Shown one piece after another: positions 34,973 through 44,123 of a stretch of DNA of 64,000 nt. The notes beneath the pieces were generated by a model. It worked only from the letters and a program-made list of their open reading frames with translations. It was not told the DNA's origin and did not search any database. Position 1 is the stretch's first letter. Each line of letters begins with the position of its first letter. The stretch spans positions 681,415 to 745,414 of the forward strand of contig NZ_JAGIAV010000004.1 in assembly GCF_017744675.1 (NCBI RefSeq), written 5' to 3'. The stretch comes from Flavobacterium sp. (lineage in GTDB: Bacteria; Bacteroidota; Bacteroidia; Flavobacteriales; Flavobacteriaceae). The translations under genes were made by a program, and so were the position numbers.

Positions 34973-36259
34973 TTAGAAAGTCTCTCCAGCGTTCAAATAG
35001 AATCCTTTAGAGTTGTTACCCCAAGAATAATCAAGGATCAGATTAGTTTTGGATGCTTTATCAATTAAAAGTCTTAAACCAATTCCCGCTGCAGGCTGTA
35101 TCGATTTGAATAATTTTAAATCATTATCAGAATTACTGGCGGTTACAAAATTGGTAAAGACGGTGCCGCTCAGCAATTGATTACAAGTGATAGGAAAACG
35201 AAATTCTGTAGATAAATAAACCAAGCCATTTCCTCTAAATAATCCTTGCGTGTACCCTTCTCCACTCCTGCTACGCTGATCCCAACCAATTGCAGGAAGA
35301 TTTAAGTAAGGCACTTTTCCTTTGGTTACAAATTGTCCGTAAGTCCAAAATGCTAAAATATAATGTGGATTCTTGTGAGAAACAGGAATAAAATGGCGAT
35401 ATTCTGTAAATAGAACATGACTATATTCTTGATTATTAAAGAGTACAGGATTAAAACGATAATTGATATTGGCAAACCAGCCTTTTGAAGCATTTACCTG
35501 ATTATCGCGCGAATCATGAACCAAATTCAAACTTACACCGTTTAAGAAATATTCGTAATTGTCAAACCCGTATTTCTGGCTGTAATTGTAATGATAGGTA
35601 TATTGTCCGTTTGCAATATCTAATTTTTCATCTTGTATGCTTGAGTACCAGTCAATATTTATTCCGCCTCCAATATAATAGTTTTCTTTAACCTCAAAAG
35701 AAATGGTTTGATGAAATTTCAAATAGTTGTAATCCATAGGCTGAGCAAGAGAATCAACACTAAAACCAGGCGGGCGATCTCGTTTTGGCGGAATAATATC
35801 GGTTCCCAAACCATAATTGGGCTGCGAAAACAAATACAATCTGTAATCTCCGCTTAAAAAGATTTTATTATTATTCAGCAGAATATTGTTTTTAATATTA
35901 ACCAGCCATTGATTTTTTACGGTATAGGTAATCCCAACGTTGGCAATAGAATATTTGTCTTTTGCTTCTTTTCCTTTAAAGGTATATTGCGCCACGGCAC
36001 CAAAAAAGAAACCTGTTGCTGGCTGTGAGCCAATTGCCGGAATTAATAAAAAGAAATTGTTTTTTGTGGGTTTAACTACCAATGCATCGTCTTCTTTTTT
36101 AAAAAGGTCAAAAACCGTTTTTGGAGGACAGATTTCTGGGGTTTCGATTTCAGGATTTTTAATTTCCTCTTGAGCAAATAAATGGAAAGAAATAAGAAAT
36201 AATAATCCTAAGATTTTAGACTTGTACTGAACGGCATTATTTTGAAAAAAAACCACCAT
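34973..36259 (-). CDS. BamA/TamA-family (Omp85) outer-membrane protein
   Basis: The 428-residue protein has an N-terminal hydrophobic signal (ILGLLFLISFHLFAQ; cleavage near 30) and no POTRA repeats. It goes directly into a beta-barrel resembling bacterial surface antigen D15. The barrel shows alternating aromatic strands and the late segment SRSGEGYTQGLFRGNGLVYL near 345, equivalent to the conserved RGY-type loop, and it ends in a Phe (LNAGETF) as outer-membrane barrels do. POTRA-less members are common in Bacteroidota and their role is unknown. It lies upstream of the two-component operon but has its own terminator. Confidence 0.82.
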   Translation of the reverse strand: MVVFFQNNAVQYKSKILGLLFLISFHLFAQEEIKNPEIETPEICPPKTVFDLFKKEDDALVVKPTKNNFFLLIPAIGSQPATGFFFGAVAQYTFKGKEAKDKYSIANVGITYTVKNQWLVNIKNNILLNNNKIFLSGDYRLYLFSQPNYGLGTDIIPPKRDRPPGFSVDSLAQPMDYNYLKFHQTISFEVKENYYIGGGINIDWYSSIQDEKLDIANGQYTYHYNYSQKYGFDNYEYFLNGVSLNLVHDSRDNQVNASKGWFANINYRFNPVLFNNQEYSHVLFTEYRHFIPVSHKNPHYILAFWTYGQFVTKGKVPYLNLPAIGWDQRSRSGEGYTQGLFRGNGLVYLSTEFRFPITCNQLLSGTVFTNFVTASNSDNDLKLFKSIQPAAGIGLRLLIDKASKTNLILDYSWGNNSKGFYLNAGETF

Positions 36260-36360
36260 TTACAAAGTTTTGTTTTAGAAATAAGAATCAATCTCATTGT
36301 AAATATAAGTCTTATTTTCAACATCTTAAACACCAAAACCAAATAATTTTAAAATATTTT

Positions 36361-36396
36361 AACAAAAAAAACCGTCAAAAAAAATCTGACGGCTTT
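36361..36396 (-). terminator. Terminator after aspA
   Basis: CCGTCA (36372-36377) pairs with TGACGG (36387-36392). On - it is followed by a T8 run 39 bp after the aspA stop. Confidence 0.85.
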
Positions 36397-36415
36397 GGAC
36401 TATATTATTTAAAAA

Positions 36416-37825
36416 TTATTTCGTGATAAACTTCGGATGAATCAGGTTTTCTAAAGAATAAATTTCATCCCATTTTTCCTGTGTGATGAGCTTTCGTTCT
36501 AAAACAGCAATCTGATGCACGCTTTTGTTTGTTTTTAACGCTTCTCCAGCAACACTTGCGCTTTCTTCGTAACCAATAATCGGGTTCAATTGCGTCACGA
36601 TTCCGATACTATTCATCACCATATTATAGCAATGGTCAACGTTTGCTGTGATTCCGTTAATGCATTTATCAATTAAGGTCTGAATGGCATTTGAAAGATA
36701 ATCTAACGAAGTAAACATCGCAAAAGCAATAACGGGTTCCATTACATTCAATTGCAATTGTCCCGCTTCTGCAGCCATTGTAACCGTCAAATCCTGACCG
36801 ATTACATAAAAACAAGTCTGATTTACCACTTCTGGAATCACCGGATTTACTTTTCCTGGCATAATAGAAGATCCCGGCTGACGCGGAGGCAGATTGATTT
36901 CGTTTAAACCTGTTCTTGGTCCTGAACTCAATAAACGTAAATCGTTGCAGATTTTAGAAATTTTAACCGCAGAACGTTTTAAAGTTCCCATAATCTGCAC
37001 GTAAGCTCCTGTATCTACTGTTGCTTCAATTAAATCTGGCGAAAGCGTTAACGGAATTCCAACCTCATCTGCCAAGTATTTTACGCAGATTTCTGGATAA
37101 CCTTCTGGAGCATTGACCTTTGTTCCAATTGCTGTTGCGCCCATATTGATTTCCAACAATAATTCCTGAGCATTTTTTAAACGCTGAATATCTTCGCCAA
37201 TTGTAGTTGCATAAGCTCTAAACTCTTGCCCTAAAGTCATAGGAACAGCATCTTGCAACTGCGTTCTTCCCATTTTTAAAACATCTTTAAATTCTTCACC
37301 TTTTTTAGCAAAAGCAACTTCAAGACCTGCAAAAGTTTTAATAAAGCTTTCCATTTTTAAATACAAAGCAATTCTAAAAGCTGAAGGATAAGCATCGTTT
37401 GTAGACTGCGAACAGTTTACGTGATTATTTGGATGAAGAAAATTGTATTCTCCTTTTTTATGGCCTAAATATTCCAATCCGATATTGGCAATAACTTCGT
37501 TGGCGTTCATGTTTACAGAAGTCCCTGCCCCGCCCTGAATCAAATCGCTTACAAATTCCTGATCAAATTTACCTGCAATGACCTGATCGCTTCCGTAGCA
37601 AATCGCTTCTGCAATTTTAGCATCGATAGCGCCACAATCTTTATTTGCCAATGCCGCAGCTTTTTTCACATATCCTAAAGCCTTGATAAATAAAGGCTCT
37701 TTTGAAATTGGAATACCAGTAATATTAAAATTTTCTACCGCTCTAAAGGTTTGGATTCCGTAGTATAAATGATTTGGGATTTCTAATTCTCCTAGAAAAT
37801 CATGTTCTTTTCTTGTTGATTCCAT
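36416..37825 (-). CDS. aspA: Aspartate ammonia-lyase
   Basis: The 469-residue protein is full length for aspartase, which converts L-aspartate to fumarate and ammonia as a homotetramer. The N-terminus MESTRKEHDFLGELEIPNHL and YGIQTFRAVENF fits aspartase. The fumarase/aspartase signature GSSIMPGKVNPVIPE near 318 holds the catalytic Ser. GGAGTSVNMNANEVIAN near 98 and the TNDAYPSAFRIALY substrate region are also present. It could in principle be a class II fumarase, but the KEHDFLGELEIP start favours aspartase. It is monocistronic with its own terminator. Confidence 0.93.
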   Translation of the reverse strand: MESTRKEHDFLGELEIPNHLYYGIQTFRAVENFNITGIPISKEPLFIKALGYVKKAAALANKDCGAIDAKIAEAICYGSDQVIAGKFDQEFVSDLIQGGAGTSVNMNANEVIANIGLEYLGHKKGEYNFLHPNNHVNCSQSTNDAYPSAFRIALYLKMESFIKTFAGLEVAFAKKGEEFKDVLKMGRTQLQDAVPMTLGQEFRAYATTIGEDIQRLKNAQELLLEINMGATAIGTKVNAPEGYPEICVKYLADEVGIPLTLSPDLIEATVDTGAYVQIMGTLKRSAVKISKICNDLRLLSSGPRTGLNEINLPPRQPGSSIMPGKVNPVIPEVVNQTCFYVIGQDLTVTMAAEAGQLQLNVMEPVIAFAMFTSLDYLSNAIQTLIDKCINGITANVDHCYNMVMNSIGIVTQLNPIIGYEESASVAGEALKTNKSVHQIAVLERKLITQEKWDEIYSLENLIHPKFITK

Positions 37826-37981
37826 ATTGTGAAATTGATAAATTTTAGCTTAAAAATTAAGTGTAAAGCTACAGTATTTTTATTCTAAAGTCGTTAATAA
37901 TTTCAAAATGATTGCGATTTTCATCGAAAATTCTACAGCAAATTAGTACCTTTTCAACCTCAAATAATTAGCAAACAAGAG

Positions 37982-38560
37982 TTGAAAAAAGAAAGCGAAT
38001 ATTTTCTTGATAAAGAATACAATACAATTATTTACGCCAAAGATGATCTTAATTTTAAGGACTTCGAATGTTGCGTTTTTAATAATTGCAATTTCTCTGC
38101 TTGCACTTTTCTTGCCGTTACTTTTATCGATTGCGTTTTTAATGATTGTATTTTTACCGAAGCAAAAATCAATTATGTCGCCTTTAGAACTGCGAAATTT
38201 AACCGATGCGAAATTAAAGATGTGAACTTCGCGATGTGCGACAAATTGATATTTGAAATCGAATTTAACGACTGCATTTTAGACTTTTCGAAATTTTATA
38301 CGCTAAAATTAAAAGGAACGTTTTTTACCAACTGCAGTTTAATCGCTGTCGATTTTATGGCAGCAGATTTGACTAACGCCGTTTTCTACAATTGCGATTT
38401 ATACCGTGCTGAATTCAACAAAGCCATCGCCAATAAAGCCGATTTTAAAACGAGTTACAATTATACCATCGATCCATCAAAAACAAAATTAAAGAAAGCT
38501 GTTTTTTCTTTGAATGAAGTGAAAGGATTGCTGTTTACGCATGATGTGATTGTAACATAA
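37982..38560 (+). CDS. Pentapeptide-repeat protein with probable TTG start
   Basis: The 192-residue protein is built of tandem five-residue units of the A(N/D)Lxx or CxFxx type (for example FNNCNF, FIDCVFNDCIF, FNRCEI, FNDCILDFSKF, FYNCDLYRAEF). This predicts a right-handed quadrilateral beta-helix through about residues 25-165. Cysteine is common at the inward position. No ATG occurs in frame near the start; TTG at 37982 (LKKESEYFLDKEY, read as Met) is the most plausible start. Some relatives, such as Qnr/McbG, protect DNA gyrase by DNA mimicry, but this protein lacks an evident acidic surface signature, so no function is assigned. Confidence 0.82.
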   Translation: MKKESEYFLDKEYNTIIYAKDDLNFKDFECCVFNNCNFSACTFLAVTFIDCVFNDCIFTEAKINYVAFRTAKFNRCEIKDVNFAMCDKLIFEIEFNDCILDFSKFYTLKLKGTFFTNCSLIAVDFMAADLTNAVFYNCDLYRAEFNKAIANKADFKTSYNYTIDPSKTKLKKAVFSLNEVKGLLFTHDVIVT

Positions 38561-38573
38561 TTTCTAATAAATA

Positions 38574-38690
38574 GAACGCGGATGAAACGGATTCGCTATC
38601 GCGAAGACACTGATTTAAGCGGATTTTACATTTTATGAAAATCAGTTTTTATCAGCGTTTTTGCAAAGCAAATCCGTTTCATCCGCGTTC
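38574..38690. repeat. Inverted repeat GAACGCGGATGAAACGGATT
   Basis: Bases 38574-38593 and 38671-38690 are exact 20-bp reverse complements. The interior has TCGCTATCGCGA and ACTGATTTAAGCGGATTT / AAAATCAGTTTTTATCAGCG words. It lies between convergent genes. Confidence 0.92.
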
Positions 38691-38712
38691 AATATCATTC
38701 GTGCTTTTTAAA

Positions 38713-39210
38713 TTAAATCTCCTTCCACATCACATAATCTTCCATCAAATAACCATTTCCAATTTCTATATCAACCGTTTCTTTAATTTCGAAACCCAGT
38801 TTTTTATAGAAATTCAAAGCGGTATTAAAACGGTTTACGTTTAACAAGAGGTTTTTGGAGTTGTTTTCTAAAGCCATTTTACCAATTTCATCAAAAACAA
38901 TTTTACCAAAACCTTTTCCTTGCGTTTCTGGCAGAAGGTAAATTTTATGAATTTTAGTAATTGCTTCGTTTTTGTAATTGTGTTCAATTCCGATAAAACC
39001 AATTATAGAATCAGTATCTGAAATTAAATAAAACAACTGCTCTTTATTCTGAATTTGTTTTGAAAGCGCTTCATCAGAATATATCATATCCAACATATAT
39101 TCTAATTGTTCTGCAGTTAGAATTTCGCCATACGTTATGGGCCAAGTTATATGTGCAATCTCTTGAATTTTGGCAATATCATTAATTGACGCTTCTGTAA
39201 TTTGAATCAT
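38713..39210 (-). CDS. GNAT family N-acetyltransferase
   Basis: The 165-residue protein has the GNAT fold: an N-terminal strand-helix (IQITEASINDIAKIQEIAHI), DSIIGFIGIEHNYKNEAITK, then the acetyl-CoA binding segment IHKIYLLPETQGKGFGKIVF near 95-115 with the Q-x-x-G-x-G/A pattern (QGKGFG). NRFNTALNFYKKLGFEI is near the C-terminus. The substrate is unknown. It begins one base after the guaC stop on the same strand, so it is co-transcribed with guaC, perhaps by chance of packing. Confidence 0.9.
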   Translation of the reverse strand: MIQITEASINDIAKIQEIAHITWPITYGEILTAEQLEYMLDMIYSDEALSKQIQNKEQLFYLISDTDSIIGFIGIEHNYKNEAITKIHKIYLLPETQGKGFGKIVFDEIGKMALENNSKNLLLNVNRFNTALNFYKKLGFEIKETVDIEIGNGYLMEDYVMWKEI

Positions 39211-39211
39211 A

Positions 39212-40252
39212 TTATTTTTTAAAAACTTGATTTTCCTGTTCGCTTACGCGGATGAAAGTGGTTCGTTTAGTTAACTCTTTTAATCTTGAAGCTCCGACGT
39301 AAGTGCAAGTGCTTCTTATTCCGCCTAAAATATCCAAAACGGTATGGATAGCATCTCCTTTAAACGGAACTTGAACTGTTTTTCCTTCACTAGCTCTGTA
39401 TTCTGCAACGCCGCCAGCATGTTTGTCCATTGCGGTTTTCGAACTCATTCCGTAAAATTGTTTGAATTTCTCTCCATTTACTTCTATTAGTTCTCCCCCG
39501 CTTTCCGTATGCCCTGCCAGCATTCCGCCAAGCATTACAAAATCGGCTGCAGCACCAAAAGCTTTGGCAACATCACCTGGAGTTGTACAACCGCCGTCGC
39601 TTATAATGTGTCCGCCTAGTCCGTGGGCAGCATCAGCACATTCAATGATAGCTGAAAGTTGCGGATAACCAACGCCTGTCTTTACACGAGTGGTGCAAAC
39701 AGAACCTGGGCCAATTCCGACTTTTACAATATCTGCGCCAGCAAGCAACAGTTCTTCTGTCATTTCTCCTGTAACGACGTTTCCTGCAATGATGATTTTA
39801 TCTGGATATTGTTGACGGGTTTTCTTCAAAAACTGAACAAAATGTTCCGAGTAGCCGTTTGCCACATCAATGCAAATAAATTTCAGTAACGGATTTGCAG
39901 TAATTATTTTCTCAATCTTCTCAAAATCTTCTTTTCCTGTTCCAGTGCTAACTGCAATGTAATCGTAAATATCAGGAGCTGCATTTTTTAGAAACGAATT
40001 CCACTCTTCTAAAGTGTAATGTTTATGAATGGCCGTGAAAAGCTTTTCTTTTGCTAAAACCTTTGCCATTTCAAAAGTTCCGACAGTATCCATATTGGCC
40101 GCCATAATTGGAATTCCGGTCCAAGTTGAAGAACTGTGCAAAAATTTGAAATTTTGTTCTAAGGAAACTTCAGATCTGCTTTTAAGCGTTGATCTTTTAG
40201 GTCTAAACATTACGTCTTTAAATCCTAATTTCAGGTCCATTTCTATTCTCAT
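39212..40252 (-). CDS. guaC: GMP reductase
   Basis: The 346-residue protein belongs to the IMP dehydrogenase/GMP reductase family without CBS domains, as expected for GMP reductase, which converts GMP to IMP and ammonia with NADPH. The N-terminus [20 protein letters not shown] is typical. The active-site loop [20 protein letters not shown] carries Cys near 187. [35 protein letters not shown], and the [20 protein letters not shown] and [13 protein letters not shown] flap also fit GMP reductase. It leads into the GNAT gene. Confidence 0.92.
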   Translation of the reverse strand: MRIEMDLKLGFKDVMFRPKRSTLKSRSEVSLEQNFKFLHSSSTWTGIPIMAANMDTVGTFEMAKVLAKEKLFTAIHKHYTLEEWNSFLKNAAPDIYDYIAVSTGTGKEDFEKIEKIITANPLLKFICIDVANGYSEHFVQFLKKTRQQYPDKIIIAGNVVTGEMTEELLLAGADIVKVGIGPGSVCTTRVKTGVGYPQLSAIIECADAAHGLGGHIISDGGCTTPGDVAKAFGAAADFVMLGGMLAGHTESGGELIEVNGEKFKQFYGMSSKTAMDKHAGGVAEYRASEGKTVQVPFKGDAIHTVLDILGGIRSTCTYVGASRLKELTKRTTFIRVSEQENQVFKK

Positions 40253-40379
40253 AGTTCGAGATTTTGGTTACTCTCAAATGTAAGAATTTCTGATTTTAGA
40301 TTTCAGATTATTAGATTAACAAAAACTTGAACTTTTGAACAATTACTCATTGTGACTAATTTGAAACTTCAAACTTAAA

Positions 40380-40530
40380 ATTTGAACACTGATGGCACGG
40401 ATTCGCTTTCGCGAAATCGCGGATAAAAACTGATTTTTTTATTTTGAAATTTCACAAAGATTCGCAAAAGTTTTCACGGAGGTTCACAAAGTTTTACTCA
40501 ACGTTACAAACTTGAAACATGAAACAAAAA
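40380..40530. repeat. Cluster of degenerate repeats
   Basis: The gap between guaC and miaE holds a GATGGCACGGATTCGC, TTTCGCGAAATCGCGG element, then words TTCACAAAGATTCGCAAAAG, TTCACGGAGGTTCACAAAG, and finally AACTTGAAACATGAAAC. These are fragments of several repeat classes seen elsewhere. No gene is visible in 40253-40532. Confidence 0.65.
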
Positions 40531-40532
40531 AC

Positions 40533-41126
40533 TTACCCGTGAATTGTCTCTCCTTTTCCGTAATTGGTAATGATAGATTCTTCAAAGGCTAACCATTCTC
40601 TCCAGCGTTTTTCAACGTCGATTCCGATTCCGTATTTACGTGCGTACGTAATGAAAGTAGTGTAATGTCCGGCTTCGCTTTCCATTAATTCTCTGTAGAA
40701 AAGAGCTAATTCTTCATCTTTAATGTTTTCAGAAAGCACTTTAAAACGTTCGCAACTTCTAGCTTCGATCATTGCAGAAAAAAGAAGTCTTTCAACAAGT
40801 CCCGAAACACGACTTCCGTCTCCGCTTCTTTTCATGTATTGGTATAGTTCGTTTACGTAATCGTCTTTACGTTCGCGTCCTAGTTTTAATCCTCTTTTGA
40901 TGATGATGTTGTGAACTTGCTCAAAATGATCGATTTCTTCTTTGGCTAAAGCCAATAAATCTTTTACTAGATCTTGATGCTCAGAATTATTTGTAATAAT
41001 TGTAATTGCATTTGTTGCAGCTTTTTGCTCGCACCAAGCATGATCTGTTAAGATTTCTTCGATGTTTTTCTCAACAATATTTACCCATCTTGGGTCGGTT
41101 GGCAATTGTAATCTTAATACGCCCAT
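40533..41126 (-). CDS. miaE: tRNA-(ms2io6A)-hydroxylase, MiaE
   Basis: The 197-residue protein matches MiaE, a non-haem di-iron ferritin-like hydroxylase that hydroxylates the isopentenyl group of ms2i6A at tRNA position 37. Visible ligands sit in HAWCEQKAATNAITIITNN near 30, AKEEIDHFEQVHNIIIKRGL near 65, IEARSCERFKVLSENIKDEE near 115 and LMESEAGHYTTFITYARKYG near 147, giving the E/ExxH pairs. Length is normal. The usual partners miaA and miaB are not in the window. Confidence 0.92.
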   Translation of the reverse strand: MGVLRLQLPTDPRWVNIVEKNIEEILTDHAWCEQKAATNAITIITNNSEHQDLVKDLLALAKEEIDHFEQVHNIIIKRGLKLGRERKDDYVNELYQYMKRSGDGSRVSGLVERLLFSAMIEARSCERFKVLSENIKDEELALFYRELMESEAGHYTTFITYARKYGIGIDVEKRWREWLAFEESIITNYGKGETIHG

Positions 41127-41145
41127 AACTTAAATTTTGTTTGTT

Positions 41146-41277
41146 TTGTTTCAGGTTTATCTTGTTTCAAGTTATTCCTAAAGCTAAAAAAGTTTAAAGT
41201 CTTGTAATACGTTTGTTTCCGCATTACAAAACTTTAAACTTGAAACCTTAAACTTTAAACTTTAAACTTTAAACTAA
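41146..41277. repeat. AAACTTTAAAC / GTTTCAGGTTT repeat
   Basis: A left arm with TTTCAGGTTTATCTTG, TTTCAAGTTATTCC and AAAAGTTTAAAGTCTTG faces a right arm with CAAAACTTTAAACTTG, AAACCTTAAACTTTAAAC and a short direct repeat of ACTTTAAA. It ends at the glyA stop codon. Confidence 0.75.
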
Positions 41278-42552
41278 TTAATAAGCAAAAATTGGTCTTT
41301 CGCTCATCATTTCGTTTACTTGTTCAGCAACTTCTTCGATTACGTTTTCATCTGTATGGTTAGATAAAACTTTATCTATAAGCTCAACAATAGTTTCCAT
41401 ATCTTTTTCAACTAAACCACGAGTTGTGATTGCAGCTGTTCCAACACGAATTCCAGAAGTGATAAATGGAGATTTATCGTCAAAAGGAACCATGTTTTTG
41501 TTTACTGTAATTTCAGCTTTTACTAATGCATTTTCAGCTTCTTTACCCGAAATATTTTTATTTCTTAAGTCAATAAGCATCATGTGGTTATCTGTTCCGC
41601 CAGAGATAATGTTGTAACCTCTTTTTACGAAAGCATCAGCCATTGCATTTGCATTTTTTTGCAATTGCATTGCATAAGTAAAGAACTCATCTTTAAGCGC
41701 TTCACCAAAAGCAACCGCTTTAGCAGCGATAATATGCATTAAAGGTCCGCCTTGATTTCCTGGGAAAACAGCTAAATCTAATAATGAAGACATCATTCTG
41801 ATTTCTCCTTTTGGAGTTGTTAATCCTTGTGGATTTGGGAAATCTTTCCCCATTAAAATAAGACCTCCACGTGGTCCTCTTAATGTTTTATGCGTTGTTG
41901 TAGAAACAATATGGCAGTGAGGAATTGGATCGTTTAATAATCCTTTTGCGATAAGACCAGCTGGGTGAGAAATGTCAGCAAATAAGATCGCTCCTACGCT
42001 GTCTGCAATTTGTCTGAAACGAGCAAAATCCATATCACGAGAATAAGCTGAAGCTCCTGCGATGATTAATTTTGGCTGTTCTTTAGTTGCAATTTCTTGA
42101 ATTTTATCATAATCTAAACGGCCAGTTTCAGCATCTACACCGTAGAAAACTGGACGGTACAAACGTCCTGAGAAGTTTACTGGAGAACCGTGAGTTAAGT
42201 GACCACCATGAGATAAGTCAAAACCTAAGATAGTATCGCCAGGATTCAAACAAGCGTGATAAACAGCTGTATTTGCCTGAGAACCTGAGTGAGGCTGCAC
42301 GTTTGCATATTCAGCGCCAAATAATTCTTTAGCTCTGTCAATCGCAATCTGCTCAATAACGTCAACTACTTCACAACCGCCGTAGTATCTTTTGCCAGGA
42401 TAACCCTCTGCATATTTATTAGTTAAAACAGACCCTGCTGCTGCCATTACTTCATCACTTACAAAATTCTCTGAAGCAATAAGCTCTAATCCGTGAATTT
42501 GTCTTTCTTTCTCCTCTTGGATAAGATCAAAAATTTGTTCGTCGCGTTGCAT
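41278..42552 (-). CDS. glyA: Serine hydroxymethyltransferase
   Basis: The 424-residue protein is full-length GlyA, a PLP enzyme converting serine and tetrahydrofolate to glycine and 5,10-methylene-THF. Motifs are [20 protein letters not shown] near the N-terminus, [18 protein letters not shown] near 50, [15 protein letters not shown], and the PLP lysine near 222 in [14 protein letters not shown], then [18 protein letters not shown]. The start [10 protein letters not shown] at 42552 was chosen because a more distant ATG at 42603 lies upstream of the -7 box. It is divergent from fahA across 110 bp. Confidence 0.96.
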   Translation of the reverse strand: MQRDEQIFDLIQEEKERQIHGLELIASENFVSDEVMAAAGSVLTNKYAEGYPGKRYYGGCEVVDVIEQIAIDRAKELFGAEYANVQPHSGSQANTAVYHACLNPGDTILGFDLSHGGHLTHGSPVNFSGRLYRPVFYGVDAETGRLDYDKIQEIATKEQPKLIIAGASAYSRDMDFARFRQIADSVGAILFADISHPAGLIAKGLLNDPIPHCHIVSTTTHKTLRGPRGGLILMGKDFPNPQGLTTPKGEIRMMSSLLDLAVFPGNQGGPLMHIIAAKAVAFGEALKDEFFTYAMQLQKNANAMADAFVKRGYNIISGGTDNHMMLIDLRNKNISGKEAENALVKAEITVNKNMVPFDDKSPFITSGIRVGTAAITTRGLVEKDMETIVELIDKVLSNHTDENVIEEVAEQVNEMMSERPIFAY

Positions 42553-42577
42553 TTTTTTGTTTTTCGTTAATTTCACG

Positions 42578-42585
42578 CAAAAATA
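42578..42585 (-). promoter_or_regulatory. Candidate -7 box for glyA
   Basis: On the - strand TATTTTTG matches TAnnTTTG, 25 bp before the glyA ATG. The best upstream TTG is only 15 bp away, so the -33 element is uncertain. Confidence 0.5.
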
Positions 42586-42596
42586 CAAAAAAACGT

Positions 42597-42626
42597 TTGT
42601 CAAACTGCTAGATTATGATATATTTG
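42597..42626 (+). promoter_or_regulatory. fahA promoter
   Basis: TTG (42597-42599), 19 bp, TATATTTG (42619-42626) is a full consensus match with the same spacing and -7 sequence as the arsR promoter. The predicted start lies about 30 nt before the ATG at 42663. Confidence 0.75.
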
Positions 42627-42662
42627 ACATACAATTTTTCAACAAAACAATTAACATTAAAC

Positions 42663-43946
42663 ATGCCTATAACCGCTAACGATACCAGTAGAAAATCATG
42701 GTTAGAAGTACCAGAAAATAGCGACTTCCCTATTCAGAATATTCCTTTTGGCGTGTTTCTTACCAAAGAAAATGTCGTTACAGTAGGAACAAGAATTGGC
42801 GATTATGCCATAGATTTAGGGGCTTTACAGCAATTAAACTATTTTGAGGGAATAGAATTGACCGATGATATGTTTATGCAGGACACACTAAATGATTTTA
42901 TTTCTGACGGAAAAAAAACATGGCGTTTGGTTCGAAATCGTATCGCAGAGATATTCGACGAAACTAACCCACAATTAAGAGATACAACAAAACATCGCGA
43001 TATTGTTATATTTAAAATTGAAGATGTAGAGATGCAGCTTCCTGTTTTAATTGGTGATTATACAGATTTTTATTCTAGTAGAGAACATGCTACAAACGTA
43101 GGAAAAATGTTCCGTGACCCTGAAAATGCCTTGTTGCCAAACTGGCTTCATATTCCAGTTGGATATCACGGAAGAAGCTCTACAATTGTTCCTTCTGGAA
43201 TTCCAGTTCATAGACCAATGGGACAAACTTTACCTGCCGGACACGACACGCCTGTTTTTGGCGCTTCGCGTTTAGTGGATTTTGAATTGGAAACAGCTTT
43301 TATTACAACAGACGTAAATGTAATGGGCGAAAATATTTCAACTTATGAAGCTGAAGATTATATTTTCGGGATGGTTTTACTAAATGACTGGAGTGCTCGT
43401 GACATTCAGAAATGGGAATACGTGCCTCTTGGACCATTCTTAGCTAAAAACTTTGCCACTTCAATTTCGCCTTGGATTGTAACTATGGATGCTCTAGAAC
43501 CTTTTAGAACTAAAGGACCTAAACAAGATCCGTCGCCACTTCCTTATTTACAGACAAAAGGTAAAAAAGCTTTTGATATTCATTTAGAAGTTTCTTTAAA
43601 ACCAGAAGATCAGGAAGAAACTGTGATCTCAAAATCTAACTTCAAATATATGTACTGGTCTATGGCTCAGCAATTAACACATCATACATCAAACGGATGT
43701 CGTGTAAATTCTGGCGATATGATGGGTTCTGGAACAATCTCTGGTCCAACACCTGATAGTTTTGGCTCTATGCTAGAGTTGACTTGGGGCGGAAAAAATC
43801 CGTTGAAGTTAAAAGATGGTAGCGAACGTAAATTTATTGAAGACAATGATACTGTAATCATTCGCGGTTTCTGTGAAAATGCCGAAGTAAGAATTGGATT
43901 TGGAGAAGTTTCAAGCCAATTGCTACCTCCTTTTACTAGACAGTGA
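42663..43946 (+). CDS. fahA: Fumarylacetoacetase
   Basis: The 427-residue protein is fumarylacetoacetate hydrolase, the last step of tyrosine breakdown (to fumarate and acetoacetate). Motifs: DYTDFYSSREHATNVGKMF near 120 (metal Asp and the substrate Tyr), LPVGYHGRSSTIVPSGIPVH (YHGR with the catalytic His), ETAFIT with metal acids, LNDWSARDIQKWEYVPLGPF and SGTISGPT. The start MPITANDTSRKSWLEV at 42663 is preferred because an earlier ATG at 42615 would overlap the promoter. No other tyrosine-pathway gene is in the window. A strong terminator follows. Confidence 0.95.
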   Translation: MPITANDTSRKSWLEVPENSDFPIQNIPFGVFLTKENVVTVGTRIGDYAIDLGALQQLNYFEGIELTDDMFMQDTLNDFISDGKKTWRLVRNRIAEIFDETNPQLRDTTKHRDIVIFKIEDVEMQLPVLIGDYTDFYSSREHATNVGKMFRDPENALLPNWLHIPVGYHGRSSTIVPSGIPVHRPMGQTLPAGHDTPVFGASRLVDFELETAFITTDVNVMGENISTYEAEDYIFGMVLLNDWSARDIQKWEYVPLGPFLAKNFATSISPWIVTMDALEPFRTKGPKQDPSPLPYLQTKGKKAFDIHLEVSLKPEDQEETVISKSNFKYMYWSMAQQLTHHTSNGCRVNSGDMMGSGTISGPTPDSFGSMLELTWGGKNPLKLKDGSERKFIEDNDTVIIRGFCENAEVRIGFGEVSSQLLPPFTRQ

Positions 43947-43970
43947 AGAGAAGATAATATACATTAAAAT

Positions 43971-44008
43971 AAAAAGCTTGTTAGAATAAAAACTAACAAG
44001 CTTTTTTT
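43971..44008 (+). terminator. Terminator after fahA
   Basis: The perfect 14-bp stem AAAAAGCTTGTTAG / CTAACAAGCTTTTT with an 8-base loop and a T7 tail. Confidence 0.93.
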
Positions 44009-44026
44009 ATTTAGAGATTGTCTATT

Positions 44027-44108
44027 TATTTCACGCAGATTTAAAAAGATTTAAGCTGATTTCGCTGATTATTTAAACATCACTAAAAAGGAATCTGTGT
44101 GAAAAATA
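44027..44108. repeat. CAGATTT-class palindromic repeat
   Basis: TTTCACGCAGATTTAAAAAG, ATTTAAGCTGATTTCGCTGA faces GGAATCTGTGTGAAAA. This is an imperfect inverted element related to the interior of the 1-484 repeat. Confidence 0.65.
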
Positions 44109-44123
44109 TACCGAAAGAGTCAT

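Noticed and set aside
42615..42662. Upstream ATG extension of fahA
   Set aside because: The extension overlaps the TTG-N19-TATATTTG promoter and adds a segment not typical of the family.
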